Origin: JARIHC01 sp035546975
GTDB taxonomy: Bacteria > Patescibacteriota > Saccharimonadia > Saccharimonadales > UBA4665
Assembly (NCBI GenBank): GCA_035546975.1
Contig: DASZVS010000014.1
Span: 62,001-126,000, forward strand
Length of the DNA stretch: 64,000 nucleotides
Direction: 5' to 3'
Part shown: positions 1-8,244 of the stretch, piece by piece
Numbering within the stretch: position 1 is the first letter of the stretch
Layout: every line of letters starts with the position of its first letter
Notes under the pieces: model-generated
Seen by the model: the letters and a program-made list of their open reading frames with translations, nothing else
Databases searched by the model: none
What the model was told of the DNA's origin: nothing
Made by a program: the position numbers and the translations under genes

Positions 1-902
1 CCGCCACCGCCAAACTTTTCTGCCAGCTGGGCCGCCACTGGCGAGTCTGAAGCAGTTCTAATGGCTGCTGTGACACGCCCATCGTCGTATGCCTTAAAAA
101 CGATGGCAATACGAACACCAGAGGTCTGCAGCATGTCGTTCTGTATAAGCGGAGCAGGGTTATAAAGTGGACTGTACTGATTGATTTCTTTCTGGGGCAC
201 TGAAACCCAAGCTATGGCGCCGTCATTTTCGAAATGAGTGCGCTGTATCAGATCAGCCTTATACTTATAGATCTCCGGCGGCATTTTGCCGTATTCCCGC
301 CTGAGTTCCTCAAGTGCCGGCCGGTTAACGCCAGCATCCACGAACTCGGCCATAATCCTGTAAGTGCCGGACGATGCTAATTGGTTTGTTAAGCCCTGCG
401 TATCCCCGAGAATAGAGGTCATTAAGCATTCTTGAGCTTGAACAGAAAGCGGCCACTTGAGCTGTTTTGCAAGGTAATAAATGAGCTCGCCGGCAGAAGC
501 CCGTTTTGAGTCATTAATGGTAATGGTAGCGAATGGAATAAGGTTATCTACAGTTTCGTGGTGGTCGAGTACGACACAGGGCTTCGCCGCCAACCAGGCT
601 TTTTCACCAGATTGCTCCAACCGTTCAAACAATGTCATTGTCGAGGCGTCTACAATAATACTGGCATCGAATTGTTTCGGCAGCTCCCGCTGCACCCGGT
701 CCCAACCTTGCATATACCTAAGGTAGGTAGGCATATCGACAGCGCAGTACAGATATGGTTCTTTGCCCATTTCGCCAAGGATATGTTCAAGCGCCAAAGC
801 GCTGCCCAAACTATCGCCATCAGGATTATCCGCTTGGATAATAACGATTTTTGGGGCGGCGGCCACAATATCGCTAATTTGTTGGGCTTCAGGGTATTGC
901 AT
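1..902 (-). CDS. DHH-family phosphoesterase (NrnA-like), 3' end outside window
   Basis: The reading frame opens at ATG 902 and is still open at base 1, so only about 300 N-terminal residues are seen. Motif III DHHET (D113-H115) and an internal Asp in VDAST (about 85) are typical of DHH phosphoesterases, the family of nanoRNases/pAp phosphatases that hydrolyse short oligonucleotides or cyclic-dinucleotide products in the cytoplasm. The visible end reads KFGGGG, where the DHHA1 glycine motif should begin. Odd: motif I reads ADNPDGDSLGS, so the usual metal-binding His before NPDGD is Ala. A TATACT box lies 6 nt before the ATG and there is no Shine-Dalgarno (SD) sequence. It follows the NUDIX gene by 14 nt. 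The family is clear; the exact substrate is not. Confidence 0.85.
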   Translation of the reverse strand, partial: MQYPEAQQISDIVAAAPKIVIIQADNPDGDSLGSALALEHILGEMGKEPYLYCAVDMPTYLRYMQGWDRVQRELPKQFDASIIVDASTMTLFERLEQSGEKAWLAAKPCVVLDHHETVDNLIPFATITINDSKRASAGELIYYLAKQLKWPLSVQAQECLMTSILGDTQGLTNQLASSGTYRIMAEFVDAGVNRPALEELRREYGKMPPEIYKYKADLIQRTHFENDGAIAWVSVPQKEINQYSPLYNPAPLIQNDMLQTSGVRIAIVFKAYDDGRVTAAIRTASDSPVAAQLAEKFGGG

Positions 903-916
903 AGTTCAAGTATAGA

Positions 917-1423
917 TTACGACGGCAGATAGCGGGAAATTTTTGCCTCAAGACCTGGATAGGCCGGACGGAAGGCCTCGTCATAGATAAATGAAAGCGG
1001 CTTCCACTCAAGTTCGGCAACATCGTCCGAGGCTTTGAATCGGCCTTCCCATTTCTTGGCGACTAGAATGAGGTCGATGGCTGAGACGCCCGGCATGTAC
1101 TCAAGCGTATACGTTGTTATTAGCTCTAAATCACGCTTGTCTATAAGAATACCGGTTTCCTCCTCAACTTCGCGTACTGCGGCATCGAAAAGATCTTCAT
1201 TGTACTCCACGAAGCCGCCTGGAAAGTCATACTTCCCTTTCTCCGGCTCAAAAGCACGTTTGCCAAACAACAATTCACCCTTGTCGTTAATAAATAACAC
1301 CGACATAGCTGCCCGGGGATTGTTCCAAAAGTCTGTGCCGCAGTTGCTGCAGCGCGAATGAGTTTGGTTCTCTTCTACGACGGAACCTTTTTTGCCGCAC
1401 TGAGGGCAATAAGCATAGTTCAT
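917..1423 (-). CDS. NUDIX hydrolase with N-terminal zinc ribbon
   Basis: 168 aa. A rubredoxin-like zinc ribbon (C6, C9, C25, C28) is followed by a NUDIX domain with a complete box (G70, E76, R84-E85, E88-E89, G91). NUDIX enzymes hydrolyse nucleoside diphosphates linked to another moiety; the zinc-ribbon-NUDIX arrangement resembles NADH pyrophosphatase NudC and ADP-ribose pyrophosphatases, but the substrate cannot be read from sequence. The start codon overlaps the recR stop by 4 nt (ATGA), so the two are translationally coupled. This protein keeps its zinc cysteines although several neighbours have lost theirs. Confidence 0.88.
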   Translation of the reverse strand: MNYAYCPQCGKKGSVVEENQTHSRCSNCGTDFWNNPRAAMSVLFINDKGELLFGKRAFEPEKGKYDFPGGFVEYNEDLFDAAVREVEEETGILIDKRDLELITTYTLEYMPGVSAIDLILVAKKWEGRFKASDDVAELEWKPLSFIYDEAFRPAYPGLEAKISRYLPS

Positions 1424-2028
1424 AACGCCTGCCGGCCTTCCAGAGCGCGTCCGAGCGTGATTTGATCGGCATACTCAAGATCGACGCCTATCGGCAATCC
1501 GCGGGCCAAACGGGTCACTTTTACCTTGCGGTCGCCAATTTGCTGCTGGATGTATAGCGCCGTCGATTCACCTTCCACGCTAGCATTCGTGGCAAGGATT
1601 ACTTCTTCTACGCCGTCATCATCAATTCGCTGTACTAACTCCTGAATATGCAGCTGTTCCGGAGTTATATTGTCTATCGGGGAAACCAGGCCGCCAAGCA
1701 CATGGTAGGTCCCCCTGAACTGGCCGGTTTTTTCCAATGCCACTAGATCAAACGGCTCAGCTACGACAGCTATTAGTTTTTTATCACGCCGGGGATCAGT
1801 ATATAAATCAGACAATTTTTGCCCGGCAGGCACCAAGGCAAAGGTTTTTTCACAATAACCTATACCTCCTGTTAATGCCTCAAGAGCTGCCGCGATTTTT
1901 TGCGGATCGTCCTGGCCGTGGCGTAACAAATAATACGCATAGCGTTCGGCCGTACGAGGCCCGACGCCTGGCAACAAACCGAAAGCGTCTATAACGTCCT
2001 GCAGAGCCGGTGGCAACACACTACTCAT
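1420..2028 (-). CDS. recR: Recombination protein RecR
   Basis: 202 aa from ATG 2028, which gives the family's usual N-terminus and length; a longer upstream frame is not needed and would run into ybaB. RecR works with RecO/RecF to load RecA on gapped DNA. The helix-hairpin-helix (LLPGVGPRTAERYAYYLLRH), the Toprim segment and the conserved YHVLGGLVSPID are present. Odd: the central C4 zinc finger is degenerate. Only C59 remains; the other three positions are non-Cys although the following DPRRD is conserved. It is ordered after ybaB (which begins 308 nt upstream), as in the classical dnaX-ybaB-recR group. Confidence 0.93.
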   Translation of the reverse strand: MSSVLPPALQDVIDAFGLLPGVGPRTAERYAYYLLRHGQDDPQKIAAALEALTGGIGYCEKTFALVPAGQKLSDLYTDPRRDKKLIAVVAEPFDLVALEKTGQFRGTYHVLGGLVSPIDNITPEQLHIQELVQRIDDDGVEEVILATNASVEGESTALYIQQQIGDRKVKVTRLARGLPIGVDLEYADQITLGRALEGRQAL

Positions 2029-2042
2029 CGTTCGAAGAGTAC

Positions 2043-2336
2043 TTAGAGTCCCAGATTGCCGAGCGCACCCATCATTGGTTGCATTTTTTCGGCGGCAATC
2101 CGTTGGCTTTCGCTGATCGCGTCTTTTACGGCCTCTTCTATCCAATGTTCCAGTTGCTCAATGTCATCAAGGTCAACTTGGTCGGGATCGATGTGGACTT
2201 TCTTAATTTTCTGCTCTCCGTTAATCTCAACCCGGACAGCTCCATCACCTTTTTCTACGGTAATAACCTGCTTCTGCAGCTCTTTCTGGACTTTCCGGAC
2301 TTGCATTAACATTTTTGCCTGGTCAAATCGGCTCAT
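2043..2336 (-). CDS. ybaB: YbaB/EbfC nucleoid-associated protein
   Basis: 97 aa, typical family length. YbaB proteins form dimers with a tweezer shape that bind DNA and influence nucleoid organisation. The N-terminal helix (KMLMQVRKVQKELQK) and the central beta segment (VRVEINGEQKIKKVHIDP) match the family. A GAGGAG-type SD sequence precedes ATG 2336 by about 9 nt. It lies 14 nt upstream of recR, and the pair is conserved in many bacteria. Confidence 0.9.
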   Translation of the reverse strand: MSRFDQAKMLMQVRKVQKELQKQVITVEKGDGAVRVEINGEQKIKKVHIDPDQVDLDDIEQLEHWIEEAVKDAISESQRIAAEKMQPMMGALGNLGL

Positions 2337-2373
2337 GTGTTCACTCTCCTCTCTTAATCTAAAGTATACATTG

Positions 2374-3558
2374 CTAGATGTGATAGCGGAAGACCGTCTT
2401 GGTCATCGCTGCATTCGGCCAGGCAATGAAATAAGCCCGCAAATTATATACGCAGCTGAGCGCGATAGCTACACAAATTAAGCCAATGCCGAGGTTCCTG
2501 GCAAGCGGATTAACCGGAAAGACATGCAACCATTCGCGAAGCAGGTATGCCAGACCGGTAGCGGCAAATATGTAGGCTAGCGGAACGAGCAGGCTGAAGC
2601 CGACTGGTCCCTCGAGCGCAATCAGAACCGCGCTCACAAGAGAGAATATAAACAGTGTCCGCGCCCGGGCTACTTCAATATGCCGGGCATAGAAAAATAT
2701 ACCTATCACGCATAAGGCCAGTGTGAAAATGTCCAATACCGGAGCACGGCCTAACCAGATTTGAGGATATTCTGGCCCGCGAATAAAAAGGTGCACGAAG
2801 ACGCCGATGAAATGTTTTATAAGCATGAAGGGTGATGCCAGATGGGCCGGCAAGCCAATCCACGATTTCCATACGTGCGCCTGCACAAGATTAGCAATGA
2901 GGAGCGGCAGCCACACAAGCCCAAGCAATATCAATAGGGCTCGTTGCCACCAACGGCCCAAATTCCGCCAACCTTTGGCAATGGCGCTCCGCTGCAGAAA
3001 ACCATTTATCACTAAGATCCAAATTATGCCGGGGATATACAACAATAAACCCCACAAGATAACGTTGGCGTAGTATACAGAGACCCTTTTGGAATAGCGC
3101 TGCAGCAGTGTATTGCCAAGCAATAGTGAGGGCAAGGCCCAAAGGTATAACACGTCGAAGGTGGCAATTCTAGAAACATGCAAAAACCAAGCGCTGCAGG
3201 CAAACAAAATGCCTGACATAACCGCCACGCGGTTGCCATACCACAATTTTACGAGCCACGTGAAACTGCCTAACGCCAATAGGCCAAAGAACACGCTTGG
3301 AAGCCGCGTTAGCGCTTGGCCGTGCTGCCTGAAGATGAAAAAGTCTACGGAACGCACGAGTTTAATCGGAAGATACAGAGCATCGTGATAAATCCCGTGC
3401 CAGCCCACCGGTGAAATTGCAGCGTGTACTTCCGCCAGGCTTGCGCCTTTTGCCAGCGAACCGAGCCGGTACAGTAAAAGAAACGCTAAAGCTGCCGTTA
3501 CGGCCACGATGATAGCAATGCGCACCGGATCTTTAAAGAAATGTCTCACTTTTGCCAT
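2374..3558 (-). CDS. Polytopic membrane protein, probable GT39/PMT-like glycosyltransferase
   Basis: 394 aa with about ten hydrophobic segments and a short basic N-terminus. The overall pattern (first membrane segment, a loop containing SLAEVHAAIS, then FRQHGQALTRLPSVFFGLLA) resembles dolichyl/undecaprenyl-phosphate-sugar protein glycosyltransferases of the PMT_2 group, which move sugars from lipid carriers on the outer face of the membrane. The first loop keeps a Glu but not a clear Asp-Glu pair, so activity is uncertain. A TATAAT box ends 8 nt before ATG 3558 with no SD, suggesting its own promoter and a leaderless message. Confidence 0.6.
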   Translation of the reverse strand: MAKVRHFFKDPVRIAIIVAVTAALAFLLLYRLGSLAKGASLAEVHAAISPVGWHGIYHDALYLPIKLVRSVDFFIFRQHGQALTRLPSVFFGLLALGSFTWLVKLWYGNRVAVMSGILFACSAWFLHVSRIATFDVLYLWALPSLLLGNTLLQRYSKRVSVYYANVILWGLLLYIPGIIWILVINGFLQRSAIAKGWRNLGRWWQRALLILLGLVWLPLLIANLVQAHVWKSWIGLPAHLASPFMLIKHFIGVFVHLFIRGPEYPQIWLGRAPVLDIFTLALCVIGIFFYARHIEVARARTLFIFSLVSAVLIALEGPVGFSLLVPLAYIFAATGLAYLLREWLHVFPVNPLARNLGIGLICVAIALSCVYNLRAYFIAWPNAAMTKTVFRYHI

Positions 3559-3566
3559 GTAGCTAG

Positions 3567-3572
3567 ATTATA
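3567..3572 (-). promoter_or_regulatory. -10 box of leaderless promoter
   Basis: TATAAT on the minus strand ends 8 nt before ATG 3558, so transcription would start at about the start codon. No SD is present and no good -35 was found. Confidence 0.5.
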
Positions 3573-3604
3573 GCGCGATTGCATCATATACCCTATGGCC
3601 AGCC

Positions 3605-4963
3605 TTAACTCTTAAAAGGATCCTGCTGGCGGGTTTCCACGGAGCGGAAGCGTTGTTTTTCATTATCAAAATACAGTTCAATGCCGCCTGTAGGCCCGTT
3701 GCGGTGTTTCTTTATGAGAATGTCGGCCAGTCGTTTCCGGTCAGTCTCTGGATTGTAATAATCCTCACGGTAAATAAAGGCTACAACATCGGCGTCTTGC
3801 TCGATAGAGCCGGATTCGCGAAGATCAGCCAATTGGGGAATTTGCGGGCTCCGGTTTTCAACGGAGCGGCTTAGCTGGCTGAGCGCTAGCACCGGCACGT
3901 TCAGCTCGCGGGCGATACCTTTTAGCCCCCGGGAAATTTCTGATATTTCCTGCACGCGGTTAAAATCGTTGCCAAACCGGCTGCCGCCACTCATAAGCTG
4001 CAAATAATCGACAATAATCAACCCTAACGGCCGCTGATGCGCCTCGCGGCGGGCCTTGGTGCGTAAGTCGCTGACGGTAATGCCTGGGGTATCATCAATA
4101 AATATCGGTGCTTCGCTTAAGGTTCCCATGGCCTGGCCGATTTTTTCAAAGTCGGCATCAGTCAAATTACCGGTTCGGAGAGCCCAGGCATCAACGCCGG
4201 ATTCCATAGACAGCAGCCGGTCAACCAGCTGCTCTTTACTCATTTCCAAACTAAAGATGAGCACCGGCTCTTTGGACTGAACCGCCACATTATGCGCGAA
4301 ATTAAGCGCTAGCGCCGTTTTCCCCATCGAAGGGCGGGCGGCAAGAATGATGAGATCTGAGCGCTGGAAACCGGCCAGCTTATCGTCGACGTCTTTAAAC
4401 CCCGTCGGTATGCCGCGGATTTTTTGTTTGTCCTTGTGCAAATCATCGAGCCTATCGAAACTTTCGGCTAAAATAGCTTCAAGGCTAATGATATTTTGCT
4501 TAATGTGTGTCTGGCTGACTTCGAACAAACGGGTTTCGGCTTCCTCGATGAGCTCTCGCAGCTGTTTTGATTCGTCATAACCAAGATTAACAATATCGCG
4601 CGAAGCAGTGATTAGGCGCCGCCTGAGCGCTTTTTGAGCCACGATATCGGCATACTGCTCAACGTGTGCCGCGGTAGGCACAAAATTAGTCAGTTCCGTT
4701 AAATATGACGGCCCGCCAACGCTTTCCAAATGCCCGTTACTCCGCAATCTGTCGGTCAGCGTCAAAACATCGATCGCTTCGTGTTGTTCATACAACTGGC
4801 TGATAGCTTCATAGATGCGCTTATGGCGGGCTTCGAAAAAATCTTCTGCACTGATATTATCAGCGACCTTTACGATAGCATCGCTATCAATGAGCAGAGC
4901 GCCGAGCAAGCTGGCTTCGGCTTCGCTATTCTGGGGCGGCTCAGTAACTGCAGTTGGCTCCAT
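3605..4963 (-). CDS. dnaB: Replicative DNA helicase DnaB
   Basis: 452 aa. This is the hexameric 5'-3' helicase that unwinds DNA at the fork. The N-terminal helical domain (about residues 10-110), a linker, and a RecA-like C-terminal domain are present with Walker A ARPSMGKTA, Walker B LIIVDYLQLM and the late motif LADLRESGSIEQDADVV. Length matches the family and no intein is present. ATG 4963 has an AAGGG SD. It lies 15 nt downstream of dnaX, so helicase and clamp-loader genes appear to be cotranscribed. Confidence 0.97.
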   Translation of the reverse strand: MEPTAVTEPPQNSEAEASLLGALLIDSDAIVKVADNISAEDFFEARHKRIYEAISQLYEQHEAIDVLTLTDRLRSNGHLESVGGPSYLTELTNFVPTAAHVEQYADIVAQKALRRRLITASRDIVNLGYDESKQLRELIEEAETRLFEVSQTHIKQNIISLEAILAESFDRLDDLHKDKQKIRGIPTGFKDVDDKLAGFQRSDLIILAARPSMGKTALALNFAHNVAVQSKEPVLIFSLEMSKEQLVDRLLSMESGVDAWALRTGNLTDADFEKIGQAMGTLSEAPIFIDDTPGITVSDLRTKARREAHQRPLGLIIVDYLQLMSGGSRFGNDFNRVQEISEISRGLKGIARELNVPVLALSQLSRSVENRSPQIPQLADLRESGSIEQDADVVAFIYREDYYNPETDRKRLADILIKKHRNGPTGGIELYFDNEKQRFRSVETRQQDPFKS

Positions 4964-4978
4964 GTTTTCCCTTATGCC

Positions 4979-6493
4979 TTATGATTCTAGCAGCTCGCCC
5001 CCGCCAAATATATTGCTTATGGCTGATAACTCTTCCGGTTGCTCTGCTTTGGCGGGCTTCTGGACGGGCGGTTTAGCGGATTCATCCAATACGCACTCAA
5101 TATGCACGGTGCCTCCGGTTAAGGCCTGGATAATGTCAAGTAGGCGTTGGCGGTTAGCCGTTTCGCTCAGGCGTTTTTGATGAAAAGCGAAGGCAAACTT
5201 CAAAATAACGCCTTCTTCATTAAATTCCGGCTCCGCCATACGTACCAGGCTATAAAGCGTATTATGTTTCTGTTTTAAGTCGGCAAGGACGTTTTGCCAG
5301 GTATCTTCATCTAGCTGCACTGATTGTATGCCTGCATTCTCCGCAGGTTTAGCTTCTGGAATAGTAGCGGCTGTAGGTTCCTTGGCGTCAGACTTTTTTT
5401 TAGGTACTGGCTTGTCAGCTTCCGGCGGCGCAGGCTTTACGGATTTGTTTTTGGGAGTGAAGCCAGAGGCGTGCGGTGCTTCTGGAAGTGTTTCCTTGGC
5501 AGGTGCAGGCCCTGCGTCTACGGCAGAAGCTACCGGAGCCGCCGCTGCCAATAACGTAATTTCCAATAAACGCTCAGGATCATGCGACAACGGGACTTCT
5601 AACAGCTTCTTCATGAGCTCAAATGCCGCTGAAGCGCTGAACGAAGATGACTGCTTTATAAGGCCTTCACGAATTATACTTCCTAACTGCTTTGCTATCA
5701 TGCTTGCTTGATAACCCTGTTGGTAAAGAGCGGTGAGCGCTTGCATGATTTGTGCCGGATCGGCGCCACTGGCCACGGATTCAAGCAGTTTTTCCAGTGC
5801 ATCCTTCGGCGGTATGCCCAATAGCTCCTGGACGTCCACAACGTCCACCGCCTTGCCGTGGCTGCTGGCCTGGTCAAGCAAGCTTACGCTATCACGGAAG
5901 CTGCCCTCGCCATGCTCGGCAAGCAGTTCCAAAGCTTCAGGACTAATCTTGATGCCTTCCTTTTTGGCTAAGGCGCCAAGAAAATCTATCATTTTATCTT
6001 GTTTGCCCGGTTTGAAGTTAAAGCGCTGCGTGCGGCTAATAATCGTTTCCGGGAGTTTATGGGCATCAGTAGTAGCAAGAATAAAGACAGCGTGCTCCGG
6101 AGGCTCCTCAAGCGTCTTAAGCAGCGCATTGAAGGCTTCGCGCGTTAACATATGCACTTCATCGATGATATACACTTTATATTTCGCGCTTGTGGGGGCG
6201 ATGAACACTTTGTCGCGGAGGTCGCGGATTTCATCTATCCGCCGGTTACTGGCAGCGTCAATTTCAATAATGTCCAGATGGGCGCTATCGTCATCATATG
6301 GTAAACCGTTAATCTCGTGGGCCAGAATGCGCGCGATAGACGTTTTACCCACGCCGCGAGGCCCGGTAAACAAATAGGCATGGCTAATCCGCCCCTGCTT
6401 GAGCGCCTCGCTAAGCGTCTTCGTGACATGTTCCTGCCCTACGACATCGGCTAGCTTTTTTGGTCTGTGTTTTCTATATAACGCCTGCCCCAT
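4979..6493 (-). CDS. dnaX: DNA polymerase III subunit gamma/tau
   Basis: 504 aa. Clamp-loader ATPase: Walker A GPRGVGKT (residues 44-51), Walker B IIDEVH (109-114), sensor 1 and the SRTQRF arginine-finger region. The C-terminal tail (about 320-500) is a proline/lysine/alanine-rich linker plus a small domain, as in tau. Odd feature 1: the zinc module that normally lies between Walker A and IEIDAASN is gone; residues 59-73 have no Cys. Odd feature 2: a slippery heptamer A AAA AAG at codons 365-367, followed by an immediate -1-frame stop, predicts a roughly 368-aa gamma-like product. TATAAT lies 9 nt before ATG 6493 and there is no SD. Confidence 0.96.
   Translation of the reverse strand: MGQALYRKHRPKKLADVVGQEHVTKTLSEALKQGRISHAYLFTGPRGVGKTSIARILAHEINGLPYDDDSAHLDIIEIDAASNRRIDEIRDLRDKVFIAPTSAKYKVYIIDEVHMLTREAFNALLKTLEEPPEHAVFILATTDAHKLPETIISRTQRFNFKPGKQDKMIDFLGALAKKEGIKISPEALELLAEHGEGSFRDSVSLLDQASSHGKAVDVVDVQELLGIPPKDALEKLLESVASGADPAQIMQALTALYQQGYQASMIAKQLGSIIREGLIKQSSSFSASAAFELMKKLLEVPLSHDPERLLEITLLAAAAPVASAVDAGPAPAKETLPEAPHASGFTPKNKSVKPAPPEADKPVPKKKSDAKEPTAATIPEAKPAENAGIQSVQLDEDTWQNVLADLKQKHNTLYSLVRMAEPEFNEEGVILKFAFAFHQKRLSETANRQRLLDIIQALTGGTVHIECVLDESAKPPVQKPAKAEQPEELSAISNIFGGGELLES
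5388..5399 (-). other. Predicted -1 frameshift (slippery) site in dnaX
   Basis: A run of eight A's followed by G sits in frame as A AAA AAG (heptamer at 5399-5393), exactly the phase used by E. coli dnaX. After a -1 slip the codons read AAA GTC TGA, so the stop at 5390-5388 truncates the protein right after the ATPase and collar domains. No strong downstream hairpin was recognised. Confidence 0.65.
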
Positions 6494-6502
6494 AGACTAT
6501 TA

Positions 6503-6508
6503 ATTATA
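6503..6508 (-). promoter_or_regulatory. -10 box of dnaX promoter
   Basis: TATAAT ends 9 nt before ATG 6493. No SD precedes the gene, so a leaderless or near-leaderless dnaX-dnaB transcript is inferred. Confidence 0.5.
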
Positions 6509-6541
6509 CCCTCTTTTAGCAACCAAGTCCGTATGAGTTGT

Positions 6542-6829
6542 CTAAAACACAAAGAGTTCAAGCGTTATGTCTCTAGGATTCCCGCAATCTGCTGGGTCCT
6601 GGCATGAGAACATCGTTTCCGGGCAACGCTCGCTTAGCCGTTGCTTATCAAAGTTGAAATCGCTCCGCTGGCCTGAAATGACGCGGTAATGCATAGGGGC
6701 ACTCGTGATATCCTCGCAGACGCGGGTTTGAATCTTAAAAGTACTCACTGGCACGAAATGCAGTAATACAACCAAAGCCACAAGAGCGGCCGCCACAAGG
6801 ATTGCGACCCCTGTGTACTTCTTATTCAT
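6542..6829 (-). CDS. Hypothetical membrane-anchored protein with exported Cys residues
   Basis: 95 aa. A single N-terminal hydrophobic helix (about 7-27, ILVAAALVALVVLLHFV) is followed by a soluble domain with four Cys residues (VCED, RCPE, SCQD, DCGN). The Lys-rich N-terminus suggests the C-terminal part is outside, where the cysteines could form two disulfides. It starts 3 nt after the stop of the upstream gene at 6833-7342 and is therefore probably cotranscribed. No family recognised. Confidence 0.6.
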   Translation of the reverse strand: MNKKYTGVAILVAAALVALVVLLHFVPVSTFKIQTRVCEDITSAPMHYRVISGQRSDFNFDKQRLSERCPETMFSCQDPADCGNPRDITLELFVF

Positions 6830-6832
6830 AGC

Positions 6833-7342
6833 CTATAATGCAGCTTCGAGAGCTGCCCACTCGGCTGCGGAGTCGTCTTCAGGGATATTTACGCTTACCT
6901 GATCGCCTGGCTTGGCCTTGAAGTATGTGACACTAGCAAGTAGTACGCGTAACTTCTTACTGTTCACATCAACGAAATAATGTCCATTTTCGAGCAACAG
7001 CGTGCCAACCACCTGCTTACGTGGCACAGGGCCAATTTGCTTGTACAGAAATGCGCCGTCTTCGGCGATAGTGAGCTTGAGGATATCCCCTTGGACGAGC
7101 TTGGATTTGCTGGCATAGTTAGCCGGCACAGGATACGTCTTACCATCAGAGCCGACCATGTTCTGGCCGTCGAATACACCTTCAATCACTTTGCCAAGCG
7201 TTTCTTCGCGGGCAATCGGAGCCACCTTGCCATCGTCGCCCACAATACTGATCAACAACTCAGTAGCCGCGGCCAAAGAGGTCTCGGCTTCTTGAATCAG
7301 TGCCCGGAGGCGCTTGACTTGTTTATCTGGTACGTCTGGCAT
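6833..7342 (-). CDS. Hypothetical protein, N-terminal coiled coil plus beta-rich domain
   Basis: 169 aa, soluble. Residues 5-35 form a predicted amphipathic helix or coiled coil; the rest is beta-rich, with conserved-looking Gly turns (VGSDGKTYPVP, LVQGDILKLTI, KPGDQVSVNIPEDD). The pattern suggests a small-barrel/OB-like fold, but no family is recognised. A weak promoter (TTGACT, 17 nt, TAGTTT at 7394-7422) lies upstream. The low-Cys, acidic composition is like the neighbouring housekeeping genes. Confidence 0.7.
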   Translation of the reverse strand: MPDVPDKQVKRLRALIQEAETSLAAATELLISIVGDDGKVAPIAREETLGKVIEGVFDGQNMVGSDGKTYPVPANYASKSKLVQGDILKLTIAEDGAFLYKQIGPVPRKQVVGTLLLENGHYFVDVNSKKLRVLLASVTYFKAKPGDQVSVNIPEDDSAAEWAALEAAL

Positions 7343-7447
7343 GGTGTCTGTCTCTCTATCTGAAGTGTTTATTCTAGGTACACTTTCCCCCTAAAACTAT
7401 CATGTTAGGGCAAACAAGTCAAAAAGTGTTAGCTTCTTGTGGATAAA

Positions 7448-8137
7448 TTACATGTCTACAGTATCAAGTTGGAAGAATATACGCCCTTGAGGGACGCGGG
7501 GGTTCGTTTTATGGATACTGTCACGGGGGACTATGTAAGCGCAATTGGGCTTTGCTTCGGTTACCTTTCCGCCTGTTGGTTGCTTTTCCGACTTTATCAG
7601 CACGCCATCGGCTCCGATTACGGATGGCGCCATCTTAAGAGCTTTTTCACGGTCAATGGGAGTAGGCGGCTCTACCTCAGGGAGTTCAAAGGCTCTCGCT
7701 ATAGCCATCTGCCCTTCTGCGTAGAAAGGGCCAGCCTGCATAGGCAGGATCAAACGGGTCACCTCTTCTGGTATGTGATAAAATCCGCGGTCAGTAAGGA
7801 CAAAATCCTGATGCCAATTACAGGCAGCCTTTTGGTTCTGGGTGTGGGTACGGAAAAGCTCTGCATTCGTCACCGTCGATATAAGCGCTACTGACCCAGG
7901 GCCTGGTTCAATGCCAATATACTCATGCCCTAACTCGGCAGCCAAAACGTGTAAATCGGTAGCATTCTCTTCTCCGGCAGTAAACTCTACTCTCCTGCTG
8001 GCCCTTCCCGCTTCCGAGTACCCAGGGTGTATCGCTACCTCGTCTGCCAGGCTTTGAATATCATCCACGGTTCTGCTGGGCAGCTCTCCGAGATTTATAA
8101 GGGGCGGCGAATTAATTTCTACGGAGCGGAGGCTCAT
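7448..8137 (-). CDS. Hypothetical protein with 2OG-Fe(II) oxygenase-like signature
   Basis: 229 aa, soluble. It contains WHQD (H109, D111), then H209 and R219 ten residues later, in HKTNPRVPQGR. The spacing HxD ... H ... R is the metal- and 2-oxoglutarate-binding signature of phytanoyl-CoA-type dioxygenases, and the Trp before the HxD is also common there. The substrate is unknown and the assignment rests on motif spacing alone. The start has no SD; an extended -10 (TGG TATAGA) ends 5 nt before ATG 8137, so the message is probably leaderless. Confidence 0.6.
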   Translation of the reverse strand: MSLRSVEINSPPLINLGELPSRTVDDIQSLADEVAIHPGYSEAGRASRRVEFTAGEENATDLHVLAAELGHEYIGIEPGPGSVALISTVTNAELFRTHTQNQKAACNWHQDFVLTDRGFYHIPEEVTRLILPMQAGPFYAEGQMAIARAFELPEVEPPTPIDREKALKMAPSVIGADGVLIKSEKQPTGGKVTEAKPNCAYIVPRDSIHKTNPRVPQGRIFFQLDTVDM

Positions 8138-8244
8138 ATTGGTCTATACCATACTATCTATTAATCATACTGGCGTTTAGGTTCCTGCTCCCGGCTTTGC
8201 CAATTTGCAGGCAAAACCGGGAATATCCAGGAAAAGCTAGGAAT

